NCBI GenBank assembly: GCA_033398695.1
Contig: CM065819.1
Span: 8,729,501 to 8,793,500, forward strand
From: Orobanche coerulescens
Lineage: Eukaryota > Streptophyta > Magnoliopsida > Lamiales > Orobanchaceae
Length of the DNA stretch: 64,000 bases
Reading direction: 5' to 3'
Of this stretch, positions 1-9,900 are shown one piece after another. Made by a program: the position numbers and the translations under genes. Every line of letters begins with the position of its first letter. The stretch's first letter is position 1. The notes beneath the pieces are model-generated. The model was given only the letters and a program-made list of their open reading frames with translations, was not told the origin of the DNA and made no database searches.

Positions 1-2
1 GT

Positions 3-1765
3 GGCCCAGCAAAGGGTCTGGCGCTTGACTCGTACGTAAGTAAGCATGGCCGTTATGAGATTCCTCTAGACAGACACGGCCGACCGGTGATGTCTTCTGA
101 CGCTGCGGCGTCATATAGCCGTAATGTTGGCTTTGTCATTCGGGACAGAGTCCCCGTTTTGTGGCCCGATTGGGGGGATGTGCCGCAGTGCGTGAAGGAT
201 GCTTTGAATAATACTATGTCGGTAAGTTAATAAATATTTAATAAGTGTTTTTTAATCAACACGTAGTTCTTGAAAATGCAATATGTGATGTTTTTAAATT
301 ATTGCGTATTTATGCTGTTCATAGGTGTGGTTTGTCATTCCCGACTCTCTACTACGTACTTGGTGTGACGAGGTGCAGCCTACCAAGTAAGTTATTTTAA
401 TTTATTTTGTATCTACATTGTTTGCGTAATTTTTTTCTTACGAATGATATATGTTGTGCAACGTGTGTTGTAGGTACAAATCTTGGAAAAATGAGATGCA
501 CATGTTCTGGACAGCCTGGGGTGATACCCGAGAGGCTACCCCGGAAGAATTAAAGTTCCGGGAGTACGAGTGGAAGTGGCTACGCGCCCATTTTCGCGAC
601 CCAGAGTTCATGGTATGACTAAAATACCCTCATTTCATTCTTCCTCTTTCAGATTTTATTTTCTTGAATTCTAAATATAAACTCCATTTTTTTAAATTAA
701 TGTTTCAGAATATAAAAAATACTTGAAGTTCCGATTTTTTTAAATTAGAAACAATCGGAACTTCAGGTATTTTTTTAAATTCTGGAATATTATTAATATT
801 AAAAAATCAGAATTTTTTTATTCAAAAGCTAGAATATTATTTTCCATAAAATAAATAAAAATATGAATATTGTATTTTATTTATTAAAAAGATGCTAGTA
901 TTTAATAAAAAATAATAATATTTCAGCTTTTATTTTTTTTGAATTCTAAATATAAACTCGATTCTAAATAATATTTTTTTGAAGGCGACTAGCTTGACCA
1001 ACACGACCAATCTTGCTGGTCTGACTGACCATCACAGTCTGGGTTCCCGGTCGTTAGCCAGAGTTGCGCACGAGGCCATTTTTTCTGATTCGTTGGACGC
1101 ATTTGCCTACGTGACTCAGAAAGCATTTCCGAACCGTCCCGAGGAGCATGTAAGTCTTTTTTTATTTTATTTTAGTAATAAAATAAATGCCTTTGTATCA
1201 TACTTTTATTGATATTCAAATATTTATTTTCATATTAACTTAGGAGCGTGTTCGGGTGGAGTCTCGAGAGGATGCTTGCCGAGATTGCTCGGGAGCAAGA
1301 TCCGGACTTAGCGAGATCGACTCGATTCTCGCCATCGGGATGATCGATCCTGCCGATCCTTATGTTCGTGCTAGGGTGTGGGGTACCGTCTACCCTCCTA
1401 GAGGTAGTCGGCACCGCACTAAGATGATGGGAGCCGAGGGTCACCATCTATTGAAAGATACCCCCGGCTTCCAGTGCCCTCGCGGACGGGATGCACGGAC
1501 TGCCTATCTCGAGGAGCAGTTGAGGGCGGAGAGGGAGCTCCGAGCTGAGAATGAAAGGAGGACTCAGACGCGGTTAGAGAGTTTCCAGAGACAGCAGCAG
1601 GCCATGATGGACTATATGATGACGCTGACTGCACCATTACTCAGCCGGATCACAGTGCACCCGCTCCACCGCCTTCTCTCTTCTGGATGCACCCATCTTC
1701 ACAAACCTCGTGACGAGGATCTAGGGATGGTGGTAATCCTTCTACTACTACATTTCGACATTTAG
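3..1765 (+). CDS. Partial Ptta/En/Spm-type plant transposase gene, last five exons
   Basis: An open frame runs through five exons joined at consensus GT-AG sites: 3-221, 325-386, 474-612, 985-1149 and 1244-1765, with donors GTAAGT at 222, 387 and 1150. Codon phase is preserved across each junction, which argues for real introns. The product includes a W-rich segment (exons 2-3), a segment with SRSLARVAHEAIF like the 'GSKSFARLREE' core of the Ptta/En/Spm transposase family, and a Glu/Arg/Gln-rich probable coiled coil (RAERELRAENERR) in the last exon. By position it is the second, TNPA-like, gene of CACTA-1; such proteins bind the subterminal repeats. The 5' end is outside the window. The last ~40 residues look unusual, so the terminal frame may be shifted. 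Confidence 0.65.
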
Positions 1766-2058
1766 ATGATTTTGGCAGTGGATTGTAGTTGTGTTGTTGT
1801 AGTACTCTTGTATATTTATATTTATGTTACAATTGTGTAAGTGATTTTATTGACGCTACTAGTATGTTGATGAGATTAATGTTCTTGAATGTGTTGTGCG
1901 TTGTGATGCATATAATGTTGGGCATATTATTAATGGTATTAGTTGAATGTGTTGCGCGTTGATTGTTGTTGATAATGAGAGTCGGTGTATAAAAATTGCA
2001 GTAAAAATACAGTTTTGGGATCCCAAAATCAATTAAATTTTTTTATTAAAAAGGGTTT

Positions 2059-2540
2059 TAGCCGATTTACATATAATACGGTCGTCGGCTAAAGTAATTT
2101 TTTTTAAAAGGGTTTTAGCCGACGACATATAAGACGGTCGTCGGCTAAAGTAATTTAATTTTTTTTTAAAAAAAGGGTTTTATCCGACGACCTATTAGAC
2201 GGTCGTCGGCTAAATTAATTTAATTTTTTTTTTAAAAAATGGTTTTAGCCGATGACATATAAGACGGTCGTCGGCTAAACTCTATTTTTTTTTAAAAACC
2301 GGTTTTAGACGACCGACTTGTTAAGGTCGTCGGTTAATTTTTTTTTCCAAACAGGTTTAGCCGACGACCGTGTAGTAGTGGTCGGCTAATCGTTGAACTT
2401 TAGCCGACGACTGCAAAAAAGTCGTCGGCTAAACCTTGGCCGACGAATATCGGCCGACGGTTTTTTAGCCGACGGCTGGCATGATTAGCCGACGACTTTG
2501 GGGTTTAGCCGACCACTTTAAGTCGTCGGCTAAAGTCTGA
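2059..2540. repeat. CACTA-1 subterminal inverted-repeat array
   Basis: The motif TAGCCGACGAC and its reverse complement GTCGTCGGCTA alternate repeatedly, separated by T-rich spacers. Within each inverted pair the start-to-start distance is 20-22 bases: 2059/2081, 2116/2137, 2181/2202, 2246/2267, 2306/2326 and 2358/2378. Toward the end (2400-2540) the copies become denser. In En/Spm elements such subterminal motifs are the binding sites of the TNPA protein. Confidence 0.8.
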
Positions 2541-2552
2541 TTTTTGGTAGTG
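2541..2552. repeat. CACTA-1 right terminal inverted repeat
   Basis: TTTTTGGTAGTG reads CACTACCAAAAA on the other strand. It sits directly after the subterminal array and marks the transposon boundary. Confidence 0.8.
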
Positions 2553-2645
2553 ACATACTTGATTGGACATTTCGGTGTAATGTGGAATGGCTTGACATTT
2601 GATGATTATGAGCTGTGTCGTGTCGATGTGTGTGTGTGTGTTCCA

Positions 2646-3015
2646 GGTAGGGTCTGACGAGGCCTCTGGAGTTCGGTACATGATGTGTACGAACCAGGTG
2701 TGTGTTCCAGGTAGGGTCTGACGATGCCTCTGGAGTTCGGTACATGATGTGTACGAACAAGGTGTGTGATCCAGGTAGGGTCTGACGAGACCTCTGGAGT
2801 TCGGTACATGATGTGTACGAATAATGTTTGTGGCCGGGTAGGGTCCGTTGAGGCCTCCGGAGTTCGGTACATGATGTGTACGAATAGTGTGTGTGGTCCA
2901 GGTACGGTCCGTCGAAGCCTCCGGAGTTCGGTACATGATGTGTACGAACAGTGTGTGTGGTCCGGGTAAGGTCCGTCGAGGCCTCCGGAGTTCGGTACAT
3001 GATGTGTACGAATAA
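2646..3015. repeat. Six-copy 64-bp tandem repeat in the G LTR
   Basis: Units start at 2646, 2710, 2774, 2837, 2901 and 2965 (period 64, once 63). Each contains GGAGTTCGGTACATGATG followed by TGTACGAA; the GTACA...TGTAC arms form a 5-bp stem in every unit. The absence of stops in the repeat creates long spurious open frames on the minus strand (2505-3071), which are not genes. Confidence 0.9.
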
Positions 3016-3324
3016 TGATCGTGTAGCAGTGATTGTCTGGGTAACATTTTAAATATGGGTCTCGGACTCATAATGATATATTATCTATTGAAACGAGAAT
3101 CAGGCTAAGGCCCTAATATTTACGAAAAGGTTTTGTAAATTGGGACTCGAGGTCCAAAAGAATTTCTGCTTTAAAAATCCCCGAGATGATGTGTTCCTTT
3201 TCAAATATCTCTTACTTGAGTTCGAAATTCTAAAATTTCTCGGGAACATTTTGATAATTGATTTCCGTATTAAATTCGTAGTTGCTATTTACTTGTTGCA
3301 TTTCGTATCGTTTTATACTTGCAC

Positions 3325-3369
3325 TAGTAAAATAGTGGAGTTTTACTAACCCCCGAGTAATCGGGGGGT
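3325..3369 (+). other. Tandem double hairpin in G LTR copy 1
   Basis: TAGTAAAA pairs with TTTTACTA across an 8-base loop, directly followed by ACCCCCGA-GTAA-TCGGGGGGT, a second stem. Copy 2 has the same structure at 4141-4185 with loop changes. Equivalent positions in the LTRs of A, B, D and E keep the two stems with different sequence. Confidence 0.6.
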
Positions 3370-3742
3370 GGATGTCCTGCTCGCATCCGGTACATGCAGT
3401 TCGGGGAGCAATCACAGATTGGCACAAGGGGATGACGAGTGCGATACTAATCGATAGACGAGAGTAGGTAGAGTTTGGTTGTCTTGTTAGAGTTGATTCG
3501 GTCTCCGTCAGATTGTGTTTCGACCCCTGTGTGGGTAATGTTGTTAGTCAGTTATGTTGATAGAGTTGTGTGACCTCATCGGTCTGTGTGTTTATGTGTA
3601 AGTGACCTTAACGGTCTGTATTATTATATTGTTTGACCCTGGCCGGGCAAGCATTTGGTTGTTTATGGATGTTTAACCTGGTAGATCCTTGCGGAAAGGG
3701 TCTACGGCGTGTAATATTCCCATACGGTTTTGGGGGTGTTAC

Positions 3743-4347
3743 AGGTTGTTGAACCTACGGAGACACGTGACAGTGGATCACGGTGTCATGAGCATGAATA
3801 TTTTCAAATCAAAGTTCTTTTAAGGAAAAGTTTTATGAAAATGAATGTTGGACCGAGTCCTAAGCTTGAATAAATGTTTCCCGTATTGTAAACTGCTGAG
3901 ATATGAAACAAGATTTGGGTTAAGGCCCTAAAGTTTTTCGAAAGGTTTTGTGAATCAGGACTTGAGGTCTTAGAGGTTTTGAAAATCTAAAAATTCCCGA
4001 GATGCTAATTTTATTTTCGAATGCTTCATAGCTTATCTTCCCTTGTGAAAACCTCCCGGGAATATTTTGATACTTGATTATTATATTAGATTCACGATTA
4101 TTATTTGCTTGTTACATTTCGTATGATTTGATACTTGCACTAGTAAAACAGTGGAGTTTTACTAACCCCCGAGTAATCAGGGGGTGGATATCTGTATTGC
4201 GTCCAGGTACATGCAGATTCAAGGGAGCAGTCACAGGATTGGCACAAGAGGATGATGAGCTGCGATACTAATCATGAGTCGAGAGTTGTTTTGATTTTTG
4301 TTGTGTTGTCAGAGTTGATTTCAGTCTTCCGCTGTATTGTATTTCGA
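3743..4347 (+). mobile_element. LTR of gypsy family G, copy 2, left part
   Basis: This stretch is homologous to copy 1 from the AAGGCCCTAA segment onward. It is interrupted at 4347 by element A and continues at 13929. The exact left start of this LTR copy is not clear. The last five bases (TTCGA, 4343-4347) are the target duplication of element A. Confidence 0.6.
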
Positions 4348-4499
4348 TGTAATACCCGAGATTTCTGATATGTATTTGGGAACTTGTGATATTGTAATTG
4401 TTGCACTTTAATCTGAGTATTATTCTCCGTATCTCATAGTCCGGTGTTGTTGAGCGTATGATTTCATGAATGTGATATAAAATTGTGATTCTGCGCATG

Positions 4500-4814
4500 T
4501 AGCGCACGCTATCGGCTATGTGTAGCGTACACTAACATGGATCCATAGCGCACGCTACAAAGGAACATTAGCGCACGCTATGCGTGGTCAATATGATTGA
4601 GACGTGTGGTAGGTGAGATCAGGCCGGGGATCTTGGTCGGATTGTGTCGGGATGAACCTGGACGGCTTTCGGGAAAAGCCAAGTCAACTCCTTAGCGCAC
4701 GCTACTGGCATGTGAATAGCGCACGCTAAGTGCTGAGTACAGTGAAGTCAGTAAGACGTTAGCGCACGCTACGAGTATGGACTAGCGCGCGCTAATAACC
4801 ATTTTCTATAAATA
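4500..4814 (+). promoter_or_regulatory. Element A U3 promoter: eight TAGCGCACGCTA sites plus TATA box
   Basis: Near-palindromes of the form TAGCGYRCGCTA start at 4500, 4523, 4546, 4569, 4693, 4717, 4760 and 4783. The first four are spaced exactly 23 bp; the two later pairs are spaced 24 and 23 bp. A TATAAATA box follows at 4807-4814, 13 bases after the last site, so the array occupies the enhancer position of the LTR promoter. The 3' LTR repeats this, with its TATA at 12005-12012. The binding factor is unknown. Confidence 0.7.
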
Positions 4815-5493
4815 GGACAGCATCCTTTTCGTATTTTCAGTCTTTTCTCTTCCAACATCCGAATCCTTATACTTAGAGTATTAGTCTCTACATCCTAAAC
4901 ACTTCCTATCAGCATCCTAGCTCGTGTTGAAGATTTTAGATCATTGAGGATTGGTGTTCAAGCCTTCGACGTTGGATTGCTTCGATTTCCTCCTTGTTCT
5001 TCACTACTTTGAGGTAGGTGATTCTTCACCAATATTAGTCGTGTTCTAAAGGACGTTTGATCATGCTTATCTAGTCAGTTAGATTCGTTAATAGTCGATC
5101 ATCATGTGTTAAAAAGATATTTTCAACGTTTCGGCACTTATTCATCGTATAATCCTTTGAACCTTTTTAGTGTTGGACTCCTAAACGTATTCATGTATTT
5201 TCAAAACTGTTTATGACCAGTATGGGGAGAACATCAAGTTCTTATGTTTTGACATGATAGAATCATACGTTTGGGACATGAAATGGATTGGACTTAGGAT
5301 GTTTCTTGAAGATCAAAGATGAATTATGGTGTTGTGATGATTATACGTACCCTTGTATCTTGTAGTCGTTTAATCAATAACAAACCGTATGAGCATGATA
5401 TACACTGAGATGTCTTGTATTAACACTGAGGATTTCATGAGTTTTCATCACCTTTAGCTCAAGTTTTACCCAGTAGTGACTGCCATGCACGAT

Positions 5494-5705
5494 TAGCGCA
5501 CGCTAAGATGTATATATTAACGTGCGCTATCGGGAACGAGTAACGCGGCGCTTACGTTGGATACATAACGACGTTATATCATCGAGCACGGCAATGGTCG
5601 CTCAGAGAAGATCACAAGATACGGCTAGCGCACGCTAAACTCGGTCATTTGCGTACGTTAGCGGTAGCTTAGCGCACGTTACGTATCGTACGTTGCGCGC
5701 GCTAA
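5494..5705 (+). repeat. Second palindrome array in the element A LTR
   Basis: Further TAGCGCACGCTA-type sites occur downstream of the TATA box at 5494, 5518, 5541, 5626 and 5670, with more degenerate forms such as GCGCGCGCTAAT near 5694. The first steps are again 24 and 23 bp. This part differs unusually strongly between the two LTRs of the same element (compare 12715-12905). Confidence 0.7.
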
Positions 5706-6079
5706 TTAGTTCGAGTAATTCATTTTTAGAGCTTGCGGTCGTTAATCGGATTATTAGACGTCGCATTTACTTGAGGGGAATTCTTTATTATTTCTTAGGT
5801 CCGAGCCTTGCATAGGGGACGATCGAGGCGCGGCATACGGACGCGTGTCATTTGTTGGAGTATTTCCATTCTTGCCATTTTCGAGGCAAGTATCATATGT
5901 CGAGTTCGATTTATATTGAAACTTGAATCATGCTTGTGGTTTTGTTCATATTGTCGAATATGATATGTATTTCTGTAAATTCTCGTGGTATTCGTTGTTA
6001 ATTGTTCGTATTGATGAACATATTGAAATGCATATATGTGTGCATAATTGATTGATTTATGGTATAAATGATCCGAGGG

Positions 6080-6255
6080 GATCATGAGGATCTATGCTGA
6101 GGGCGCTGGATCGAATGTCCACCATGCGTTGGTCCGACGGGATCATCATGGGGATCTATGCTGAGGGCGCTGGATCGCTGGACGGGTTTTCCACCATGCG
6201 TTGGTTCGACGGGATCATCATGGGGATCTATACCAAGGGCGCTGGATCGCTGGAT
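6080..6255 (+). repeat. LTR minisatellite, about three copies of 61-72 bp
   Basis: GATCATCATGGGGATCTATG followed by GAGGGCGCTGGATCG and CCACCATGCGTTGGT repeats with starts near 6080, 6141 and 6213. Related two-copy versions occur in B (19397-19545) and an analogous repeat lies at the same LTR position in D. Confidence 0.8.
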
Positions 6256-6371
6256 TACCCTGTACTGTGTTGATGGAATCGTGAGGATTCGCATCGTTGG
6301 ATTCCGGTGACGGAAGTCCATTTTGCATGTTTTATGATGCACTGATGATTTATGTATTATAATACTTGTAC

Positions 6372-6401
6372 TAGCATTGTTTTGCTAACCCCTTTGGGGG
6401 T
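6372..6401 (+). other. Tandem double hairpin in the element A LTR
   Basis: TAGCA-TTGTTT-TGCTA is followed immediately by ACCCC-TTT-GGGGGT. The same structure is at 13570-13599 in the 3' LTR. It lies downstream of the promoter and so should be transcribed. Confidence 0.6.
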
Positions 6402-6669
6402 GGACATTGTTTTGATGTTCAGGTAGCCGAGGAGCGGGGAAGCAACCACGCATCAAGCAGAGACGATGAAATGGCTCAGTGATGTGGTTGATGTTTATTG
6501 TTATTGTGATTTGTCTTCTTGGTTCATTTAGTACTCGAGTACGTCTGTTTTAATAATGTTATTTCGATATGGTTGTATAAGTTAACTCATTTGATCGGTT
6601 GAATCATATCTGTATTTGAACTTCAGTTGTACGATTGGATTATATTTACAATTCTTTTAAATTAGCCTT

Positions 6670-6694
6670 GTAAATCCTTACTTAAAGGGTTTAC
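6670..6694 (+). other. Terminal hairpin near the element A LTR 3' end
   Basis: GTAAATCC (6670-6677) pairs with GGGTTTAC (6687-6694), with one G-T wobble. ACGGCGCTGTAAT and the LTR end follow. Homologous hairpins with different paired bases are in B (20004-20028), G (3681-3705), D (41838-41859) and C (41091-41113). Confidence 0.55.
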
Positions 6695-6737
6695 GGCGCT
6701 GTAATTATTCCGAATATCTCGGGGTGTTACAGAATAT

Positions 6738-6749
6738 GGTATCGGAGCT
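6738..6749 (+). other. Primer binding site, initiator tRNA-Met
   Basis: TGGTATCGGAGC lies six bases past the 5' LTR and differs by one base from the standard TGGTATCAGAGC that pairs with plant initiator tRNA-Met. Element B has the perfect form. Confidence 0.85.
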
Positions 6750-6860
6750 AAGATTCATGGATATCTTGGCAGTCGGGTTAGTTGGGTCTGTTTACGTTAT
6801 TTGATTATTGGTCGTTCGTAACATCACTGCTGAGCCAGCATCGTCGTGTGGACCGTGGTT

Positions 6861-6971
6861 GTAAGTTTCCTAAATCTCAAATACTACCATTTTATTTAAT
6901 TCATGTTTGTGAACATTGATAGATGTACTTTTAGTAAGTTTGCCCTCGATATTGAGTATTTGTGTTTACAG
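6861..6971 (+). other. Possible leader intron just before gag (element A)
   Basis: A consensus donor GTAAGT at 6861 and a pyrimidine-rich acceptor TGTGTTTACAG ending at 6971 bracket 111 bases. The gag ATG follows one base later (AG|T-ATG). The same donor context (GGTT|GTAAGT) and acceptor-to-ATG distance recur in B and D, which suggests a real spliced leader. No transcript evidence is available. Confidence 0.5.
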
Positions 6972-6972
6972 T

Positions 6973-9900
6973 ATGTTGAGAGGAGGTCGTGGACGCGGAC
7001 GTGGAAACGCGAGACAAGAAGATTCGGTGTCTACCCCAGAAATAACCGCTAGCCGAACGGATTCCCATTCCGGGGGACAACAGGGATCAGCAAATAATAA
7101 TGCAGATCCTAACGTGCCGGGAGTGCTTCAGCAGGTGGTTGCCCAGATAAACCAGTTTGCTCAAGTTGTGGATCGCATGCAGACGGCGATGGGACAGCAG
7201 CATAACGTGGATAATGGGATCACTGGCTGAAGGAATTAGAAAAGATTTTTGCGGGGATTAACTGTCCCAACGACAGAAAGGTTCCGGTCGCCCAGTATCT
7301 TCTGACAGGGGAGGCTTTCGACTGGTGGGAGGCCATTCGACCGGAGGAGCATAATGTTGACCGGACGGAATTCAAATTAATGATGGAAGCGCAGTATTGT
7401 CCTCGCCCAGTTAGAGAGGCCCGAGTTCGGGAGTTTTTCTCACCACAAAATTCAGAAGCATCTGTGACGGACGTGATTAAGACTTTTAATCACCAGCTGA
7501 CTTATGTGCGCCACTTGGTCAGGACCGAGGCGGAGAGGATTTTTCATTTTGACATGCGAATGAAGCCGGAAATTCAGCAATATATGTTCGGATTTGAATG
7601 TACCACTTTACGACAGTATCAGGACAAGGCGTTGGCCTATGATATGAAGGAGGCAACAGTAGAGAAATCGACGGAAGCAAAGAAGCAGAGAGTGGCTGGC
7701 AACTTCACGGAGAATAAGAGTAGTGGGCCTCGCAAGGGCCAGTCCTCTTTTCATTCATCTAGGAGGCCTCCGCATCCTTCTCGAGGAGGAAAGAAGTTCC
7801 GGGCAGCACCAACCGTTTCAGACGCAGGGAAGAAATGTTATAACTGTGGAAAAGCAGGGCATATTTGACGTGACTGTTTCGCGCCTGCTGTGACCTGTTT
7901 CGAGTGTGGACATGAAGGACATCGCGCAACATTTTGTGGGAATGCGACGAGATCTTTTGGCACTCGCACTCCTGTACCGGTTCCGAAGGACACTAGTGTA
8001 AACCAGACGCAGCAGAGCGGTTTCCCGCAGCAGAATGTTGGGAAGAGAGAGGCATCCAGCGTTGGGTCCGTTCCTCTGCGTATTTACGAGATGAAGAAGG
8101 ATGATCAAAACACAGCTGTTGCATCAGGTACGATTCAGATCCTTTTGCAACCAGTTAGTGTCTTGTTCGATTCGGGAGCTATGCATTCTTTTATATCTTT
8201 GAACTGTGTTAATCGTTTGAAAATCTCGTGCTTGTATAATTGTGAACCTTATGTTGTGGGTTTACCGAGCGGAGAGAAAATTGTGGGAACCCTAGAAGCT
8301 AGGGATTTTCCAGTATCTATAGGAGGGAGAGATTGGCTATCGAATCTTATTGTAGTTGACATCTACGGTGACGATTTAATTCTCGGAGACGATTGGCTCA
8401 ACCTTCATGGAGCTGTTCTGAATTACCGAAAGAGAGTTATTTCTATCATTGCTGATGACGGATCTGAACACTTACTCCGAGGATGGAGACCGGGAAGCTC
8501 GGGAAAATTGGTCAAAGCAATGAAAGCCGTGAAATTACTGAAGTAGGGATGTCATGGACTTTGGTGCTATGCCATGAGGAAAGAGGAAGGAATAGAGCTC
8601 TCATCGATTCCAGTTGTGAATGAATTCTCCGACGTATTTCCTGACGAACTACCTGGGTTACCTCCGCAGAGAGAGGTGGAATTCACTATCGAATTAGAGC
8701 CTGGAGCCGCTCCTATTTCCAGAGCACCATACCGCATGGCGCCAACCGAGATGTATGAACTCAAGAAGCAACTGGAGGAATTGTCACAGAAGGGTTATAT
8801 TCAACCTAGCGTTTCTCCTTGGGGAGCGCCCGTTATCTTTGTCCGAAAGAAAGACGGATCCCTCCGATTGTGTATTGATTACAGGGAGCTCAACAAGATG
8901 ACGATCAAGAATAAGTATCCTATAACTCGGATCGACGACTTGTTTGATCAACTGCAAGGGTCAAGGGTATTCTCGAAGATTGACTTGCGATCAGGATACC
9001 ATCAGTTAAGAATTAAGGAATCGGATGTACCGAAGTCTGCTTTCAGGTCCCGGTACGGGCATTATGAATTTGTAGTTATGCCATTTGGACTTACCAATGC
9101 TCCTGCGGTATTCATGCAATTGATGAATCGGGTATTCTCAGAATACTTGGATAAATTTGTGGTCGTCTTCATTGATGACATCTTGATATATTCTAAGGAC
9201 GCATAGGAGCATGCTGAACATTTGCGTGTGGTTTTGAGCACCTTGAGGAAGGAACAACTGTATGCAAAGCTTTCCAAATGCGAGTTCTGGCTTAGGGAAG
9301 TAACTTTCCTTGGGCCTGTGATATCAGCTGATGGAGTTCAGGTGGACCCGAAGAAAGTCGAAGCAATCTTGGAATGGGAAGTTCCTAGTAACGTGAAAGA
9401 AGTCCAGAGTTTCATAGGACTTGCTGGATATTATCGCCGCTTTGTAGAGGGATTTTCCAAAATTGCTCGTCCGCTCACTCAGCTGTTGCAGAAAACTCAA
9501 AAGTTCACGTGGGATGAGAAGTGCCAGGCTGGTTTTGACGAACTTAAGAGGAGACTGACGACAGCACCTATATTAGCGCTACCAGAGGGAACTGATGGAT
9601 TCATGGTTTACAGCGACGCTTCAAATCAGGGTCTGGGATGTGTGTTGATGCAAAAGGATTTGGTGATTGCCTATGCTTCTCGGCAATTGAAACCGTATGA
9701 GGTTAATTACCCAACTCATGATCTGGAGCTAGCAGCTGTGGTCTTTGCCTTGAAAATTTGGCGACACTATTTGTACGGCACTCGTTGCCAGATCTTTACA
9801 GATCATAAGAGCCTCAAATACATTTTCAGCCAGAAAGAATTAAACATGAGGCAGAGAAGGTGGCTGGAATTGATCAAGGATTACGACTTAGAGATTCTCT

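Larger units (their letters stand above)
1..2552 (+). mobile_element. CACTA-1: 3' part of a CACTA (En/Spm) DNA transposon
   Basis: The element enters from the left edge of the window and ends at 2552 with TTTTTGGTAGTG, the inverse of the CACTACCAAAAA terminus typical of CACTA transposons. Inside it are a spliced transposase-type gene (to 1765), about 290 bp of non-coding sequence with no recognisable motif (1766-2058) and a dense array of inverted subterminal repeats (2059-2540). This order of gene, subterminal repeats and terminal repeat is the standard 3' half of an En/Spm element. The flank begins ACA, the expected 3-bp target duplication, but the left end lies outside the window so the duplication cannot be confirmed. 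Confidence 0.8.
2553..3742 (+). mobile_element. LTR of gypsy family G, copy 1 (left-truncated)
   Basis: The stretch ends in GGGGGTGTTACA, the same LTR end seen in the other gypsy elements here. From about 3030 it aligns with a second copy at 3743-4347 plus 13929-14155, sharing the AAGGCCCTAA segment, the ACTAACCCCC hairpin and the GTAGATCC...GGGTCTAC hairpin. No gag-pol lies between the two copies. The left side is cut by CACTA-1. Clear divergence between the copies makes this one of the older layers. Confidence 0.6.
4348..6731 (+). repeat. Element A 5' LTR (2384 bp)
   Basis: It runs from TGTAATACCCG to GGGGTGTTACA and nearly matches the 3' LTR (11546-13928, 2383 bp). In order it holds a palindrome array and TATA box, a second palindrome array, a ~60-70-bp minisatellite, a tandem hairpin and a terminal hairpin. 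Open frames seen on its minus strand (5795-6342) recur in the 3' LTR and have no coding meaning. Confidence 0.95.

Noticed and set aside
2646..3015. CRISPR-like array
   Set aside because: Units are contiguous 64-bp tandem copies without unique spacers, in plant retrotransposon sequence.
2505..3071. Long minus-strand open frames with repeated His/Thr/Tyr-rich peptide units
   Set aside because: They are translations of the 64-bp tandem repeat in three overlapping frames. A 64-bp unit shifts frame each copy, and no homology or start context supports coding.
5795..6342. Minus-strand ORFs of 96 and 86 codons, repeated at 12990-13540
   Set aside because: They are shadows of the LTR minisatellite in element A.
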